A stretch of DNA of 64,000 nucleotides. Source: Weissella tructae (GTDB lineage Bacteria; Bacillota; Bacilli; Lactobacillales; Lactobacillaceae). The translations under genes were made by a program, and so were the position numbers. Positions within the stretch are counted from its first letter, which is position 1. The number at the start of each line of letters is the position of its first letter. The stretch spans positions 1 through 64,000 of the forward strand of contig NZ_CP007588.1 of assembly GCF_000732905.1 (NCBI RefSeq), given 5' to 3'. This document shows, one piece after another, positions 41,147-49,737 of the stretch. The notes beneath the pieces are model-generated. The model saw nothing but the letters and a program-made list of their open reading frames with translations, ran no database searches and was not told where the DNA came from.

Positions 41147-43561
41147 ATGGCATATCAACATCAAACAATTGAAAAAAAGTGGCAACACTATTGGGATGCG
41201 AACCAAACGTTCAAGACTTCTAGTGCCCATGATAAAGAAAAGTATTTTGCAATGGACATGTTCCCATTCCCATCAGGGCAAGGGCTACACGTTGGTCATC
41301 CAGAAGGATACACAGCGACTGATATCGTTTCTCGTATGAAGCGTATGCAAGGGTTTAATGTCTTGCATCCAATGGGATTTGATGCGTTCGGTTTGCCAAC
41401 TGAAGAATACGCAATCAAGACAGGATCTGATCCTAAGACTGTGACACGTGAAAACGTTAAGAACTTCCGTCGTCAAATGAAGGCATTGGGACTATCATAC
41501 GATTGGTCACGTGAAGTGAATACAACAGATCCTAACTACTACAAGTGGACACAATGGATCTTTGAACAATTGTACAAGATGGACTTGGCATACGAAGATG
41601 AAATTATGGTTAACTGGGCACCAGATTACAACGGTGGAACAGTTGTGGCCAACGAAGAAATCATCGATGGTAAGACGGAACGTGGTGGATTCCCAGTGTA
41701 CCGTGTACCAATGCGTCAATGGGCATTGAAGATCACTGCTTATGCTGATCGTTTGATTGATGATTTGGAAGACTTGGACTGGCCAGATGCAATTAAGGAA
41801 CAACAACGTAACTGGATTGGTCGTTCAATTGGAGCGGCTGTAAACTTCCCTGTTGTTGGTAACGATGCAGCAATTGAAGTCTTTACAACACGTGCAGACA
41901 CATTGCATGGGGCAACTTACGTTGTTTTGTCTCCTGAACATGACCTAGTTGAAAAGATTGTGACTGACGACCAAAAGGCCGCAGTTGCTGACTTCAAGGA
42001 AACTTTGGCAACAAAGTCTGACTTGGAACGTACAGACTTGAACAAGGATAAGTCTGGGGTCTTTACTGGTGCCTACGCAACTAACCCTGTAAATGGTGAA
42101 CAATTACCAATCTGGGTTGGGGATTATGTTTTGGCTTCATATGGAACTGGAGCGGTTATGGCCGTGCCAGCCCATGACCAACGTGATTTTGAATTTGCAA
42201 CAAAGTACGGATTGCCAATGGTACAAGTTATTGAAGGTGGCGACATCTCAGAAGCAGCGTACACTGGTGATGGTGTTCACATTAACTCAGGAGACTGGGA
42301 TGGGATGGACAAGGCCACTGCAATTGATGCAGCCATTACTTGGTTGACTGAAAACGGTGCTGGTGAAAAGCGTGTGAACTATCGTTTGCGCGATTGGATT
42401 TTCTCACGTCAACGTTACTGGGGTGAACCAATTCCAGTAATTCACTGGGAAGATGGCGAAACAACACTTGTACCAGAAGAAGAATTGCCATTGCGTTTGC
42501 CAGAAGTTGATAACATCATGCCTTCAGGTACGGGTGAATCACCATTGGTTAACGTTGATGACTGGGTTAACGTTGTTGACGAAAATGGACGTAAGGGAAA
42601 GCGTGAAACGAACACAATGCCACAATGGGCTGGTTCATCATGGTACTACCTACGCTACATGGATCCACACAATGACAAGGAATTGGTTTCTAAGGAAGCA
42701 ATTGATTACTGGCAATCAGTAGACTTGTACATTGGTGGAGCAGAACACGCCGTATTGCACTTGTTGTACGCCCGTTTCTGGCACAAGGTGTTGTACGATC
42801 TAGGCGTTGTTCCAACAAAGGAACCATTCCAATCATTGGCTAACCAAGGTATGATTCTTGGTGAAAACCATGAAAAGATGTCTAAGTCTAAGGGTAACGT
42901 TGTTAACCCTGATGATGTCGTTGAAGAATATGGTGCCGACACACTTCGTATGTACGAAATGTTTATGGGACCTTTGGACCAATCAATTGCTTGGTCTGAA
43001 GAAGGTTTGGCTGGATCACGTCGTTGGTTGGATCGTGTATGGCGTTTGTTTATCGATGAAGAAGATAAGCTACGTGACCGTATCACAACTGCAGATGATG
43101 AAAAGCTAAAGAAGGTCTACAACGAAACAGTTAAGAAGGTAACAGACGATTACGAAAACTTACGTTTCAACACAGCAATTTCACAAATGATGATTTTCGT
43201 GAACGAAGCATACAAGGTTGATATGATTCCTGTTGCTTACATGGAAGGATTCTTGCAATTGTTGAACCCAGTTGCACCGCATTTGGCAGAAGAGCTATGG
43301 TCATTCCTTCACCCTGAAGAAACAATGACTTACAGCGCTTGGCCAACATACGATGAAGCTGCGCTAGTTGAATCAGAAATCAAGTTGGTTGTACAAGTGA
43401 ACGGTAAGGTTCGTGCAAACATCATGATTCCTGCTGACGCTGATCGTGAACAAATGCAAGCTCTTGCGCTAGCGGATGAAACAATCCAAAAGTGGCTAGA
43501 TGGTGCAGAACCTAAGAAGGTTATTGCAGTTCCAGGAAAGCTTGTTAACATCGTTGTTTAA
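41147..43561 (+). CDS. leuS: Leucyl-tRNA synthetase
   Basis: A class I synthetase of 804 residues that charges tRNA-Leu, with editing domain. The ATG at 41147 is preferred (GAGGA 8 bases upstream, family-typical start [13 protein letters not shown]). HVGH is at residues 48-51 and KMSKS at 577-581. The CP1 editing domain lies between, with [18 protein letters not shown] containing the editing-site Asp. No T-box is present in the 127 bases upstream. Confidence 0.97.
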   Translation: MAYQHQTIEKKWQHYWDANQTFKTSSAHDKEKYFAMDMFPFPSGQGLHVGHPEGYTATDIVSRMKRMQGFNVLHPMGFDAFGLPTEEYAIKTGSDPKTVTRENVKNFRRQMKALGLSYDWSREVNTTDPNYYKWTQWIFEQLYKMDLAYEDEIMVNWAPDYNGGTVVANEEIIDGKTERGGFPVYRVPMRQWALKITAYADRLIDDLEDLDWPDAIKEQQRNWIGRSIGAAVNFPVVGNDAAIEVFTTRADTLHGATYVVLSPEHDLVEKIVTDDQKAAVADFKETLATKSDLERTDLNKDKSGVFTGAYATNPVNGEQLPIWVGDYVLASYGTGAVMAVPAHDQRDFEFATKYGLPMVQVIEGGDISEAAYTGDGVHINSGDWDGMDKATAIDAAITWLTENGAGEKRVNYRLRDWIFSRQRYWGEPIPVIHWEDGETTLVPEEELPLRLPEVDNIMPSGTGESPLVNVDDWVNVVDENGRKGKRETNTMPQWAGSSWYYLRYMDPHNDKELVSKEAIDYWQSVDLYIGGAEHAVLHLLYARFWHKVLYDLGVVPTKEPFQSLANQGMILGENHEKMSKSKGNVVNPDDVVEEYGADTLRMYEMFMGPLDQSIAWSEEGLAGSRRWLDRVWRLFIDEEDKLRDRITTADDEKLKKVYNETVKKVTDDYENLRFNTAISQMMIFVNEAYKVDMIPVAYMEGFLQLLNPVAPHLAEELWSFLHPEETMTYSAWPTYDEAALVESEIKLVVQVNGKVRANIMIPADADREQMQALALADETIQKWLDGAEPKKVIAVPGKLVNIVV

Positions 43562-43575
43562 TTGAATTTAATGGA

Positions 43576-43601
43576 AAAGACACTTTCGAGTGTCTTTTTT
43601 T
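43576..43601 (+). terminator. Terminator after leuS
   Basis: AAAGACACT pairs with AGTGTCTTT around TTCG, followed by T. Confidence 0.88.
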
Positions 43602-43738
43602 GTTATATCCATGAATTAAACCGCTTTAAAATATGAACCGTAGAAATTGTTTGTAAAATTGCTTGTGAATAGTGCTGATTTTAAGGTTAAATCGGTTATA
43701 ATTGGAGTTAGCGTGGCTATTTTATGTCATAGTAACTT

Positions 43739-43811
43739 GGCGCTATAGTTCAACGGGATAGAACAAGGGCCTCCTAAGCCTTAGATCACAGTTCGAGTCT
43801 GTGTAGCGTCA
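43739..43811 (+). tRNA. tRNA-Arg (CCT)
   Basis: Acceptor GGCGCTA/TAGCGTC (one GT pair), anticodon stem AGGGC/GCCTT, loop CTCCTAA. A TATAAT at 43697-43702 is the likely promoter -10. It may be co-transcribed with the flippase 26 bases downstream. Confidence 0.93.
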
Positions 43812-43836
43812 TCAAATTTGGGGAGGAGAACAACCA

Positions 43837-45762
43837 ATGACGGATGAAGATGAACGCCCAGTATCGCTGCAGGATACTGATACCAAACAATTAAATACAG
43901 TACCAACCCCAGCATCAGAACCAAAGGAAATCGATGTACATGAAGTATCCGATCCCTTTGCTAAGGATGCACCAAATCCGGAAGAATTGACGTTCACCGA
44001 ACCAGAAGGGCCAACTTATGTTGCAGGAAATCAATTTGTGGACCAAGCACCTCGTCTAGGTGCAACAACACTAATTGATTTGTCTCAAGTACAACAAGAG
44101 TTGGATGCTTTGGAAGCGACAGGAGAAGAGGAAGAGATTTCTGACTTCGATGAAGCAAATGCAGCCTCACGTATGTTACGAGGTTCAATGTGGATGACCA
44201 TTGGAAGTCTTGCTTCTCGATTCCTAGGGGCAATTTACATTATTCCGTGGGTTGCGATGATTGGAAATGTGTATTTCAATCAAGCGAATTCGCTATATGC
44301 CCAAGGATATCAAATCTACGGTGTGGCCTTGATGGTTGCGACTGCCGGTCTGCCTAATGTGGTAGCCCGTTTAGTAGCTGAGTACAGTGCTAAAAAAGAA
44401 TTTACGACAGTTAAACAAGTTTTGAGACAATCTTTGTTACTTGGTGGTGCAATGGGATTCGCCGCAGCTGCATTTTTGTATCTGTTTGCCGGTCTTCTAT
44501 CACAAGGTGACCCGAATGTTGTCTTAGTCATTCGTTCATTGTCTGCGGCCGTATTGGTTATTCCAATTTTGGCGATGTTGCGTGGTTTCTTGCAAGGATA
44601 TGAAATGATGGGGCCATCAGCGCTGTCACAATTCATTGAGCAAGTTGTCCGTGTCATCTACATGTTGGCCTTAACATACTGGATTATGGTGGTTAACCAA
44701 GGTAGCTGGGTAGACGCAACTGTGCAATCTACTTTCGCTGCTTTCTGGGGAGCCCTAGCTGGAATCGTGGTTTTGATTTACTGCATTTTCCGTCGTCGTG
44801 ATTTCTTCAAGCGTCAAGAAGAACAATCAACACAAGTTGAAGATGTTGATACACGTCAATTAATGTTACGCATGGCTCGCCAATCTGTTCCAGTTATTCT
44901 GGGTGGATCAGCGATTGCCCTAGTACAATTGATTGACCAGTATACGTTTGGAAATATTATGCGCACTTTTACGTCTTTTGGGACTTTAGATATCCAAACT
45001 ATGTATGCGCAATTCGCATTCAATTCAAATAAGTTGGTCATGCTGACAGTATCTTTAGCAGTCGGACTAGCTGAAACGGCGTTGCCTTTGTTGGCACGTG
45101 CGCGTGAAACCGGTGATCGTGAAGTCATTAGTGACCGTATCACGTATGCTATGAAGCTATTGAGCTTTGTTATGGTTCCTGCAGCGTTGGGGATGGCAGT
45201 GATTGCGCAACCATTATACTTGTTGTTCTACAACACAAATGACCTACACAATGGAACATTGATCTTGCAATATGCAAGTATTACATCAATCGTTCTCGGG
45301 TTATACATGGTTGTTTTGGCCTTGTATCAAGGATTAGGTCGTTTACGAGAGACTGTTCTATTACTTGGTATCATTATTTTTGCTAAGTTAGCTTTGCAAG
45401 TACCATTAACGCTTTGGTTTGCGGGAATGGGCCCATTGATGTCAACGGCTATTGCGTTCGCAATCGGAATTTATCTAGCTTTGCGTCGACTAAGTCGAGA
45501 TTATGAAATTGATTGGGAACCATTTAATAAGTCTCTTGTGATTATCTTGTTCTGGAGCCTAATTATGTTCGCGGTGACACTACCATTAAGCATGATGCTG
45601 AGTGGTGTATTGGGGACAGGTAAGTTGATGCAGCTTATTATTATTATCATAGTTGGTGGTGTAGGGGCCGCTATCTATGGTATTGCTGCTTTAAAGACAC
45701 CATTAGCAGTAGATGTACTTGGTCCGCGTGCTGAGCGTCTAGCAAAGAAATTACCATTCTAA
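43837..45762 (+). CDS. Polytopic flippase, MurJ/YtgP (polysaccharide biosynthesis) family
   Basis: A 641-residue membrane protein of the MOP superfamily with about 14 helices from residue 110 on (SRMLRGSMWMTIGSLASRFLGAIYIIPW). This matches the YtgP/MurJ group that flips lipid II or related undecaprenyl-linked precursors. The first about 110 residues form a Pro/Glu/Asp-rich cytosolic extension, which is long for the family. GGGGAGGAG is the SD. The DnaA-box cluster begins 4 bases after its stop. The substrate is inferred from the family only. Confidence 0.87.
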   Translation: MTDEDERPVSLQDTDTKQLNTVPTPASEPKEIDVHEVSDPFAKDAPNPEELTFTEPEGPTYVAGNQFVDQAPRLGATTLIDLSQVQQELDALEATGEEEEISDFDEANAASRMLRGSMWMTIGSLASRFLGAIYIIPWVAMIGNVYFNQANSLYAQGYQIYGVALMVATAGLPNVVARLVAEYSAKKEFTTVKQVLRQSLLLGGAMGFAAAAFLYLFAGLLSQGDPNVVLVIRSLSAAVLVIPILAMLRGFLQGYEMMGPSALSQFIEQVVRVIYMLALTYWIMVVNQGSWVDATVQSTFAAFWGALAGIVVLIYCIFRRRDFFKRQEEQSTQVEDVDTRQLMLRMARQSVPVILGGSAIALVQLIDQYTFGNIMRTFTSFGTLDIQTMYAQFAFNSNKLVMLTVSLAVGLAETALPLLARARETGDREVISDRITYAMKLLSFVMVPAALGMAVIAQPLYLLFYNTNDLHNGTLILQYASITSIVLGLYMVVLALYQGLGRLRETVLLLGIIIFAKLALQVPLTLWFAGMGPLMSTAIAFAIGIYLALRRLSRDYEIDWEPFNKSLVIILFWSLIMFAVTLPLSMMLSGVLGTGKLMQLIIIIIVGGVGAAIYGIAALKTPLAVDVLGPRAERLAKKLPF

Positions 45763-45765
45763 AAG

Positions 45766-45820
45766 TTATCCACAAAAACCTGTGGATAACCTGTGGAAAA
45801 CACCAATAATATGTGGATAA
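45766..45820. other. Remote DnaA-box cluster
   Basis: Three perfect DnaA boxes lie within 55 bases: TTATCCACA at 45766-45774, and reverse boxes at 45781-45789 and 45812-45820. A TGTGGAAAA relative sits at 45792-45800 and GTGGAAA repeats follow at about 45834-45848. The site is about 43 kb from oriC, in the gap before the 45-residue gene. It looks like a DnaA titration or regulatory site. Confidence 0.75.
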
Positions 45821-45873
45821 CTCAATATATATAGTGGAAAAGTGGAAACCTAATGCAAATGTCTCTAATTGAT

Positions 45874-45902
45874 TTGACGTTAGGTTGAATAATGGCTATA
45901 AT
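45874..45902 (+). promoter_or_regulatory. Promoter of the 45-residue protein
   Basis: TTGACG (45874-45879), a 17-bp spacer and TATAAT (45897-45902). One mismatch to the full consensus, one of the strongest promoters in the window. Confidence 0.88.
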
Positions 45903-45941
45903 AATATGGTTATCGATAACACTAGATGGAGGAATTTAACT

Positions 45942-46079
45942 ATGGCTATGAAGTCACCATATAACTCATGGGCAAGCCGTCGTCCAGTTGGAAACGACAC
46001 TAAGAAGAAGCAACGTGTTGCTGAAATTGTCAACATCCAACAATGGGCTAAGGGTACTGCCGAATTGAACTCAAAGTAA
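45942..46079 (+). CDS. Small basic protein of unknown function
   Basis: A 45-residue soluble protein, MAMKSPYNSWASRRPVG then a Lys-rich stretch NDTKKKQR and a helical tail. The ATG at 45942 follows GGAGGA by 8 bases, a strong SD. Promoter and SD strength suggest high expression. I do not recognise a family. There is no signal or membrane segment. It lies just downstream of the DnaA-box cluster and has its own terminator. Confidence 0.78.
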   Translation: MAMKSPYNSWASRRPVGNDTKKKQRVAEIVNIQQWAKGTAELNSK

Positions 46080-46100
46080 TTTGATATTTCAATTTATAAA

Positions 46101-46135
46101 AAAGACCAACGTAGATATACGTTGGTCTTTTTTTT
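46101..46135. terminator. Bidirectional terminator
   Basis: AAAGACCAACGTA/TACGTTGGTCTTT with flanking A and T runs, between convergent genes. Confidence 0.9.
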
Positions 46136-46138
46136 GCC

Positions 46139-46435
46139 TTAAATTTTGCCTAGTAGGCGGTCAAATGTCTCGGGATCAAGATTAGTCGTTAAGAATCTAC
46201 TCATAGGTGTTATGTCATGACGTGCGTTGAACTTTAAGGCACGTGTATCCATAATAACGACAGTTTGTTGATTTTCAGTTAAAAATAATTGACCAGGTTG
46301 CGTATATTTACCCTTTGTATGTTTCCCAATACGCCAACTATGCGTCGTAATGGGCTCTTTGGGGGTAAAGCCACCGTTATTTGTAGGCGTTAGGACAATG
46401 CCGATTAATTCGAGCGTGGGATATTTACTTGCCAT
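46139..46435 (-). CDS. Hypothetical protein
   Basis: A 98-residue protein of unknown function. The ATG at 46435 (MASKYPTLELIG) follows AGAAAGGTGG; the longer open frame has no SD. It is probably a small beta-rich soluble protein (ELIGIVLTPTNN, QLFLTENQQTVVIMDTRAL). No signal peptide, membrane segment or metal motif is visible. It is convergent with the 45-residue gene. Confidence 0.72.
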   Translation of the reverse strand: MASKYPTLELIGIVLTPTNNGGFTPKEPITTHSWRIGKHTKGKYTQPGQLFLTENQQTVVIMDTRALKFNARHDITPMSRFLTTNLDPETFDRLLGKI

Positions 46436-46656
46436 TATCAAACCACCTTTCTGATGGTTCTTATTATAACAAAAGGGCAAGAAAATCGGCGTCGAATCTG
46501 ATTTTATGATCAAAATGGCTTTCGTAAGGGGACGATTTTTATTACAGAAAACATAAAATAATTAAGCTAAAACCGAACTATGTAATTACTTGTTTTCTTA
46601 ATCATTCAGTTATATGAAAAAAATGAGTAGAAAACAGCCTTTTTAAATTTTAATGT

Positions 46657-46686
46657 TTGCTTTATGGCGGAAATGTGTGATATTCT
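46657..46686 (+). promoter_or_regulatory. Putative promoter of the amino acid transporter
   Basis: TTGCTT (46657-46662), an 18-bp spacer and TATTCT (46681-46686). The leader contains a hairpin (TATTGC/GCAATA with AAACG/CGTTT, 46700-46737) without a T-run. The rest of the 46514-46656 gap shows nothing else. Confidence 0.6.
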
Positions 46687-46790
46687 AAATGTCGTTGAAT
46701 ATTGCGGTTATCAAACGTTAATCGTTTAACAGCAATACCACGTTATCAATGTTATTTATCGGAACAGAACATATTAAGGGGTTTGGAGTA

Positions 46791-48128
46791 ATGTCAGAAG
46801 GTGTCAAACTAAAGCGTTCAATGGGGCTGTGGGCAGGATTGTCTTTGGTTATTGGAACAGTTATTGGATCAGGAGTCTTTTTTAAGCAAGCGAGTGTTTT
46901 GGAACAAGCCGGTGGGACAACTGCTGGTCTTTCAGCTTGGGTTGTTGGGGGTATTATTACACTAGCAGCGGGACTAACTATTTCAGAAGTCGCAGCACGT
47001 TTACCAAAGACTGGTGGACTATATAGTTACATTGAATCATTGTATGGTTCTGCAGCCGGGTTCTTAACTGGTTGGATGCAAGTTATCGTTTATGCCCCAG
47101 CTGTTATTGCCTCAATTGGGGGATATGCAGCATATTTGACAGCAAACTTCTTGGGATTACCAATTGAATCAGCACGTTGGATCACAATTTCATATATCTT
47201 GTTGGTTGTTTTGATTAACGTTTTGGAAAACCGTGTAACGGCTGCGTTCCAAATGCTAACAACATCAATCAAGATGATTCCAATTGTCTTGTTGATTGGA
47301 TACGGATTGTTCTTTGGTGAAGTACATGCCTTAGGTCAAACAGTAGAACAATTAACATCAACTGCTAAGGGTGGATTCGGAATGGCCGTTTTGGCAACAT
47401 TGTTTGCCTATGATGGTTGGATTTTGCTATCTAACTTGGCTGGAGAATTAAAGAACCCACGTCGTGACATGCCTCGTTCAATCGTATACGGTGTAACAAT
47501 CATCGTTTTGGCCTATGTTGGAGTCACATACGCTGTATACCGTGCATTACCAGCTTCTGAAATTATTCAATTGCAAAACAACTCAACTTTCGTCATGGCA
47601 ACACAAGCCTTCGGTGAATTTGGTGGACGTGCCTTGAGTATTACAATCATTATCTCAATGTGGGGAACATTGAACGGTAAGATGATTGCGTTCCCTCGTA
47701 TGGCTTACGCAATGGCTAAGGATGGTTTGTTCCCTAAGTACTTGTCACACCTAAACAAGAAGACTCAAGAACCAATCTCAGCTATCTTGTCAGTTGCTTC
47801 TATGGCAATTGCAATTGCTTTGTTTACAAACTCAGCTGACCGTCTATCAGATATTGCGATCTTTACAATCTGGATTTTCTACACAGCTGCTTTCTTCGGA
47901 ATCTTTATCTTGCGTCACCAAAGCAAGAAGAACCCAGATACACAAGAAGCGCCTTTGTTTAAGACACCTTTGTACCCAATCACACCATTGATTGCGATTG
48001 GTGGAGCTATCTTTGTATTGGTTTCAACCCTACGATACGATTTCCAAAGTGTTATGATTTCAATGGTTATGGTTGGACTGGGATTACCAGTCTATTACTA
48101 CTACACTAAGAAAAATAACGTAAAATAA
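46791..48128 (+). CDS. APC-family amino acid transporter (LAT/SteT-like)
   Basis: A 445-residue, 12-helix permease. GLSLVIGTVIGSGVFFKQAS (residues about 16-35) is the substrate-binding unwound helix 1 of the APC superfamily. FAYDGWILLSNLAGELKNPRRDMP near 220 is typical of the LAT subgroup, which includes the SteT serine/threonine exchanger. The ATG at 46791 is preferred, with GGAG 5-6 bases upstream. The substrate cannot be fixed. A terminator follows. Confidence 0.9.
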   Translation: MSEGVKLKRSMGLWAGLSLVIGTVIGSGVFFKQASVLEQAGGTTAGLSAWVVGGIITLAAGLTISEVAARLPKTGGLYSYIESLYGSAAGFLTGWMQVIVYAPAVIASIGGYAAYLTANFLGLPIESARWITISYILLVVLINVLENRVTAAFQMLTTSIKMIPIVLLIGYGLFFGEVHALGQTVEQLTSTAKGGFGMAVLATLFAYDGWILLSNLAGELKNPRRDMPRSIVYGVTIIVLAYVGVTYAVYRALPASEIIQLQNNSTFVMATQAFGEFGGRALSITIIISMWGTLNGKMIAFPRMAYAMAKDGLFPKYLSHLNKKTQEPISAILSVASMAIAIALFTNSADRLSDIAIFTIWIFYTAAFFGIFILRHQSKKNPDTQEAPLFKTPLYPITPLIAIGGAIFVLVSTLRYDFQSVMISMVMVGLGLPVYYYYTKKNNVK

Positions 48129-48138
48129 CATCATACAA

Positions 48139-48172
48139 AAACCTCGAAAGGATTCTTTCGAGGTTTTTTATA
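48139..48172 (+). terminator. Terminator after the amino acid transporter
   Basis: AAAACCTCGAAAG pairs with CTTTCGAGGTTTT, then T. Confidence 0.9.
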
Positions 48173-48274
48173 TGCGTTCGTGAATAAGGTATGTATATTA
48201 GAAAAGAATGTTTTTGTATATGATGTGTTTGTTGTAAAATAGAAACAAATGTTGGGAATAGGGGGACTGAGTAT

Positions 48275-49330
48275 ATGTCAGTTGGGCAGCAATTTATCGG
48301 ATTGCCAATTTCATTTGAATTGGTCACAGAAAGAAATACAGAAATCAGTGAAACACAACGCATCGAAGTTAAAAATGATGGTAGTGTGACATTTGATACG
48401 TTAGAGAAACAAGTTGATGCCGCACAGGCGATGAACGTAATTCATACAGTGACGGCTTATTTTAGAGAGATTCACCCATCGGGCGTTGGATTAGTAGAAA
48501 ATGTTTGGCATATTGCAATCACAAATGATGAAGGGAACGTATTTCATTTTCGGGGTCATTTCGGGCAAACGTTATTAGTTGGACAACACAATTTATCTGA
48601 TTTAATTCGTGAAGCGTTGAATCTACAAGTTTGGGCGTTTGATGGAAAAACACGAGATGTGGAAATTAAACATCTTGAATTGAAGTATTATGAACCAATC
48701 GAAACCGCTGACTGGGAACATGATTATAAAGAGCAATTAATATTGCGTCGTTCGCCAGAATCGATTGTGTATGAAACCCTAACGACTGCTGGGGCTGTTG
48801 TGACACAAAATATTGTGTTTAAAAAGAAACAGCAGATTACACGAGCACTATCGGTTTTAGAACAAGCTAACCTGGTTCAAATAGCCCATCAACAAGGTGC
48901 GCCTGTGATTCAAGCGTTGAATAAACAGGAAAGCACGTATTATCATATGCACATCACATTTGCTGATGATTCTGAGGCGGAAATCGTAGGTGCTTTTGAT
49001 GATAAAGGCTTACCGGAATTGTTTGCTGATTTCACATATGAGGTGCAAAAGTCATTAACAGCACATACGCTGGGAGACATATTTAAAGGCGGTAACACGC
49101 ATGAATATATTTACTGTAGCGTTGAATTTACCGATGGTGGGAATACGTACTATTATCTGACAGATGATGACTCGATTGATGTGGGGGATCATGTTGTTGT
49201 GCCTGTTGGTGGCGCGGGTACGCCTAAAATTGTTGAAGTGGTGGATGTTGAATACTTCGATGAAAAGCATGTACCAATGCCACTATACAAAGTGAAAAAG
49301 ATTATTCAAAAAGTCAAAACGATTGATTAA
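48275..49330 (+). CDS. Uncharacterised protein with a PriA-N-terminal-like C-terminal segment
   Basis: A 351-residue soluble protein that I cannot assign. Residues about 1-150 look beta-rich. Residues 155-215 are polar (RRSPESIVYETLTTAGAVV). The C-terminal 75 residues (YYYLTDDDSIDVGDHVVVPVG, then VEYFDEKHVPMPLYKVKKII) recall small beta-barrel segments such as the PriA 3'-DNA-binding domain, but this is a pattern impression only. There is no signal or membrane segment. The ATG at 48275 has a weak GGGGGA upstream. It is flanked by terminators, so it is monocistronic. Confidence 0.75.
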   Translation: MSVGQQFIGLPISFELVTERNTEISETQRIEVKNDGSVTFDTLEKQVDAAQAMNVIHTVTAYFREIHPSGVGLVENVWHIAITNDEGNVFHFRGHFGQTLLVGQHNLSDLIREALNLQVWAFDGKTRDVEIKHLELKYYEPIETADWEHDYKEQLILRRSPESIVYETLTTAGAVVTQNIVFKKKQQITRALSVLEQANLVQIAHQQGAPVIQALNKQESTYYHMHITFADDSEAEIVGAFDDKGLPELFADFTYEVQKSLTAHTLGDIFKGGNTHEYIYCSVEFTDGGNTYYYLTDDDSIDVGDHVVVPVGGAGTPKIVEVVDVEYFDEKHVPMPLYKVKKIIQKVKTID

Positions 49331-49358
49331 CCACGATCACTCAGAGCCTATTCATATA

Positions 49359-49408
49359 CACCGAAACAAGTCGTTCAATTCAGAACCGTTTGTTTTGGTG
49401 TTTTTTTA
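49359..49408 (+). terminator. Terminator after the 351-residue protein
   Basis: ACACCGAAACAA pairs with TTTGTTTTGGTGT around a long loop, then T. Confidence 0.7.
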
Positions 49409-49538
49409 ATCGATCACAATGTTTATACGTATAAATATTGTTTTTAAACAATTGATATGAAATTTTATCTATGAATCATCAAGTAAACTTTCGTGTTTTG
49501 TTATACTAGATAAAGATAATAACAGGGATATATCAGGT

Positions 49539-49676
49539 ATGTGCATACAATTACAACATGCCGAAGCATCGAGAATTGTAGCGAGTATGGTGCTTAAAAT
49601 GGCATTTGAGTTATACCGAAATGTCAGAGATATAAATAGAACAATTTGGGTGATACATAGACACCGGGGATTGTGA
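49539..49676 (+). CDS. Possible small ORF in the addB leader
   Basis: A 45-codon frame (start MCIQLQHAEASRIVASM) with AACAGGGA 10 bases upstream and TATACT at 49502-49507 as a possible -10. It has no recognisable family and mildly unusual codon use for this genome, so it may be chance. It occupies most of the 330-base gap before addB. A second promoter-like pair, TTGACT (49680-49685) and TAGTAT (49705-49710), lies just after it. Confidence 0.3.
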   Translation: MCIQLQHAEASRIVASMVLKMAFELYRNVRDINRTIWVIHRHRGL

Positions 49677-49737
49677 GGATTGACTACCTTTTTGTTGGGC
49701 AGGATAGTATGAGGTTACTCACGAAGGAGGAGATGAA

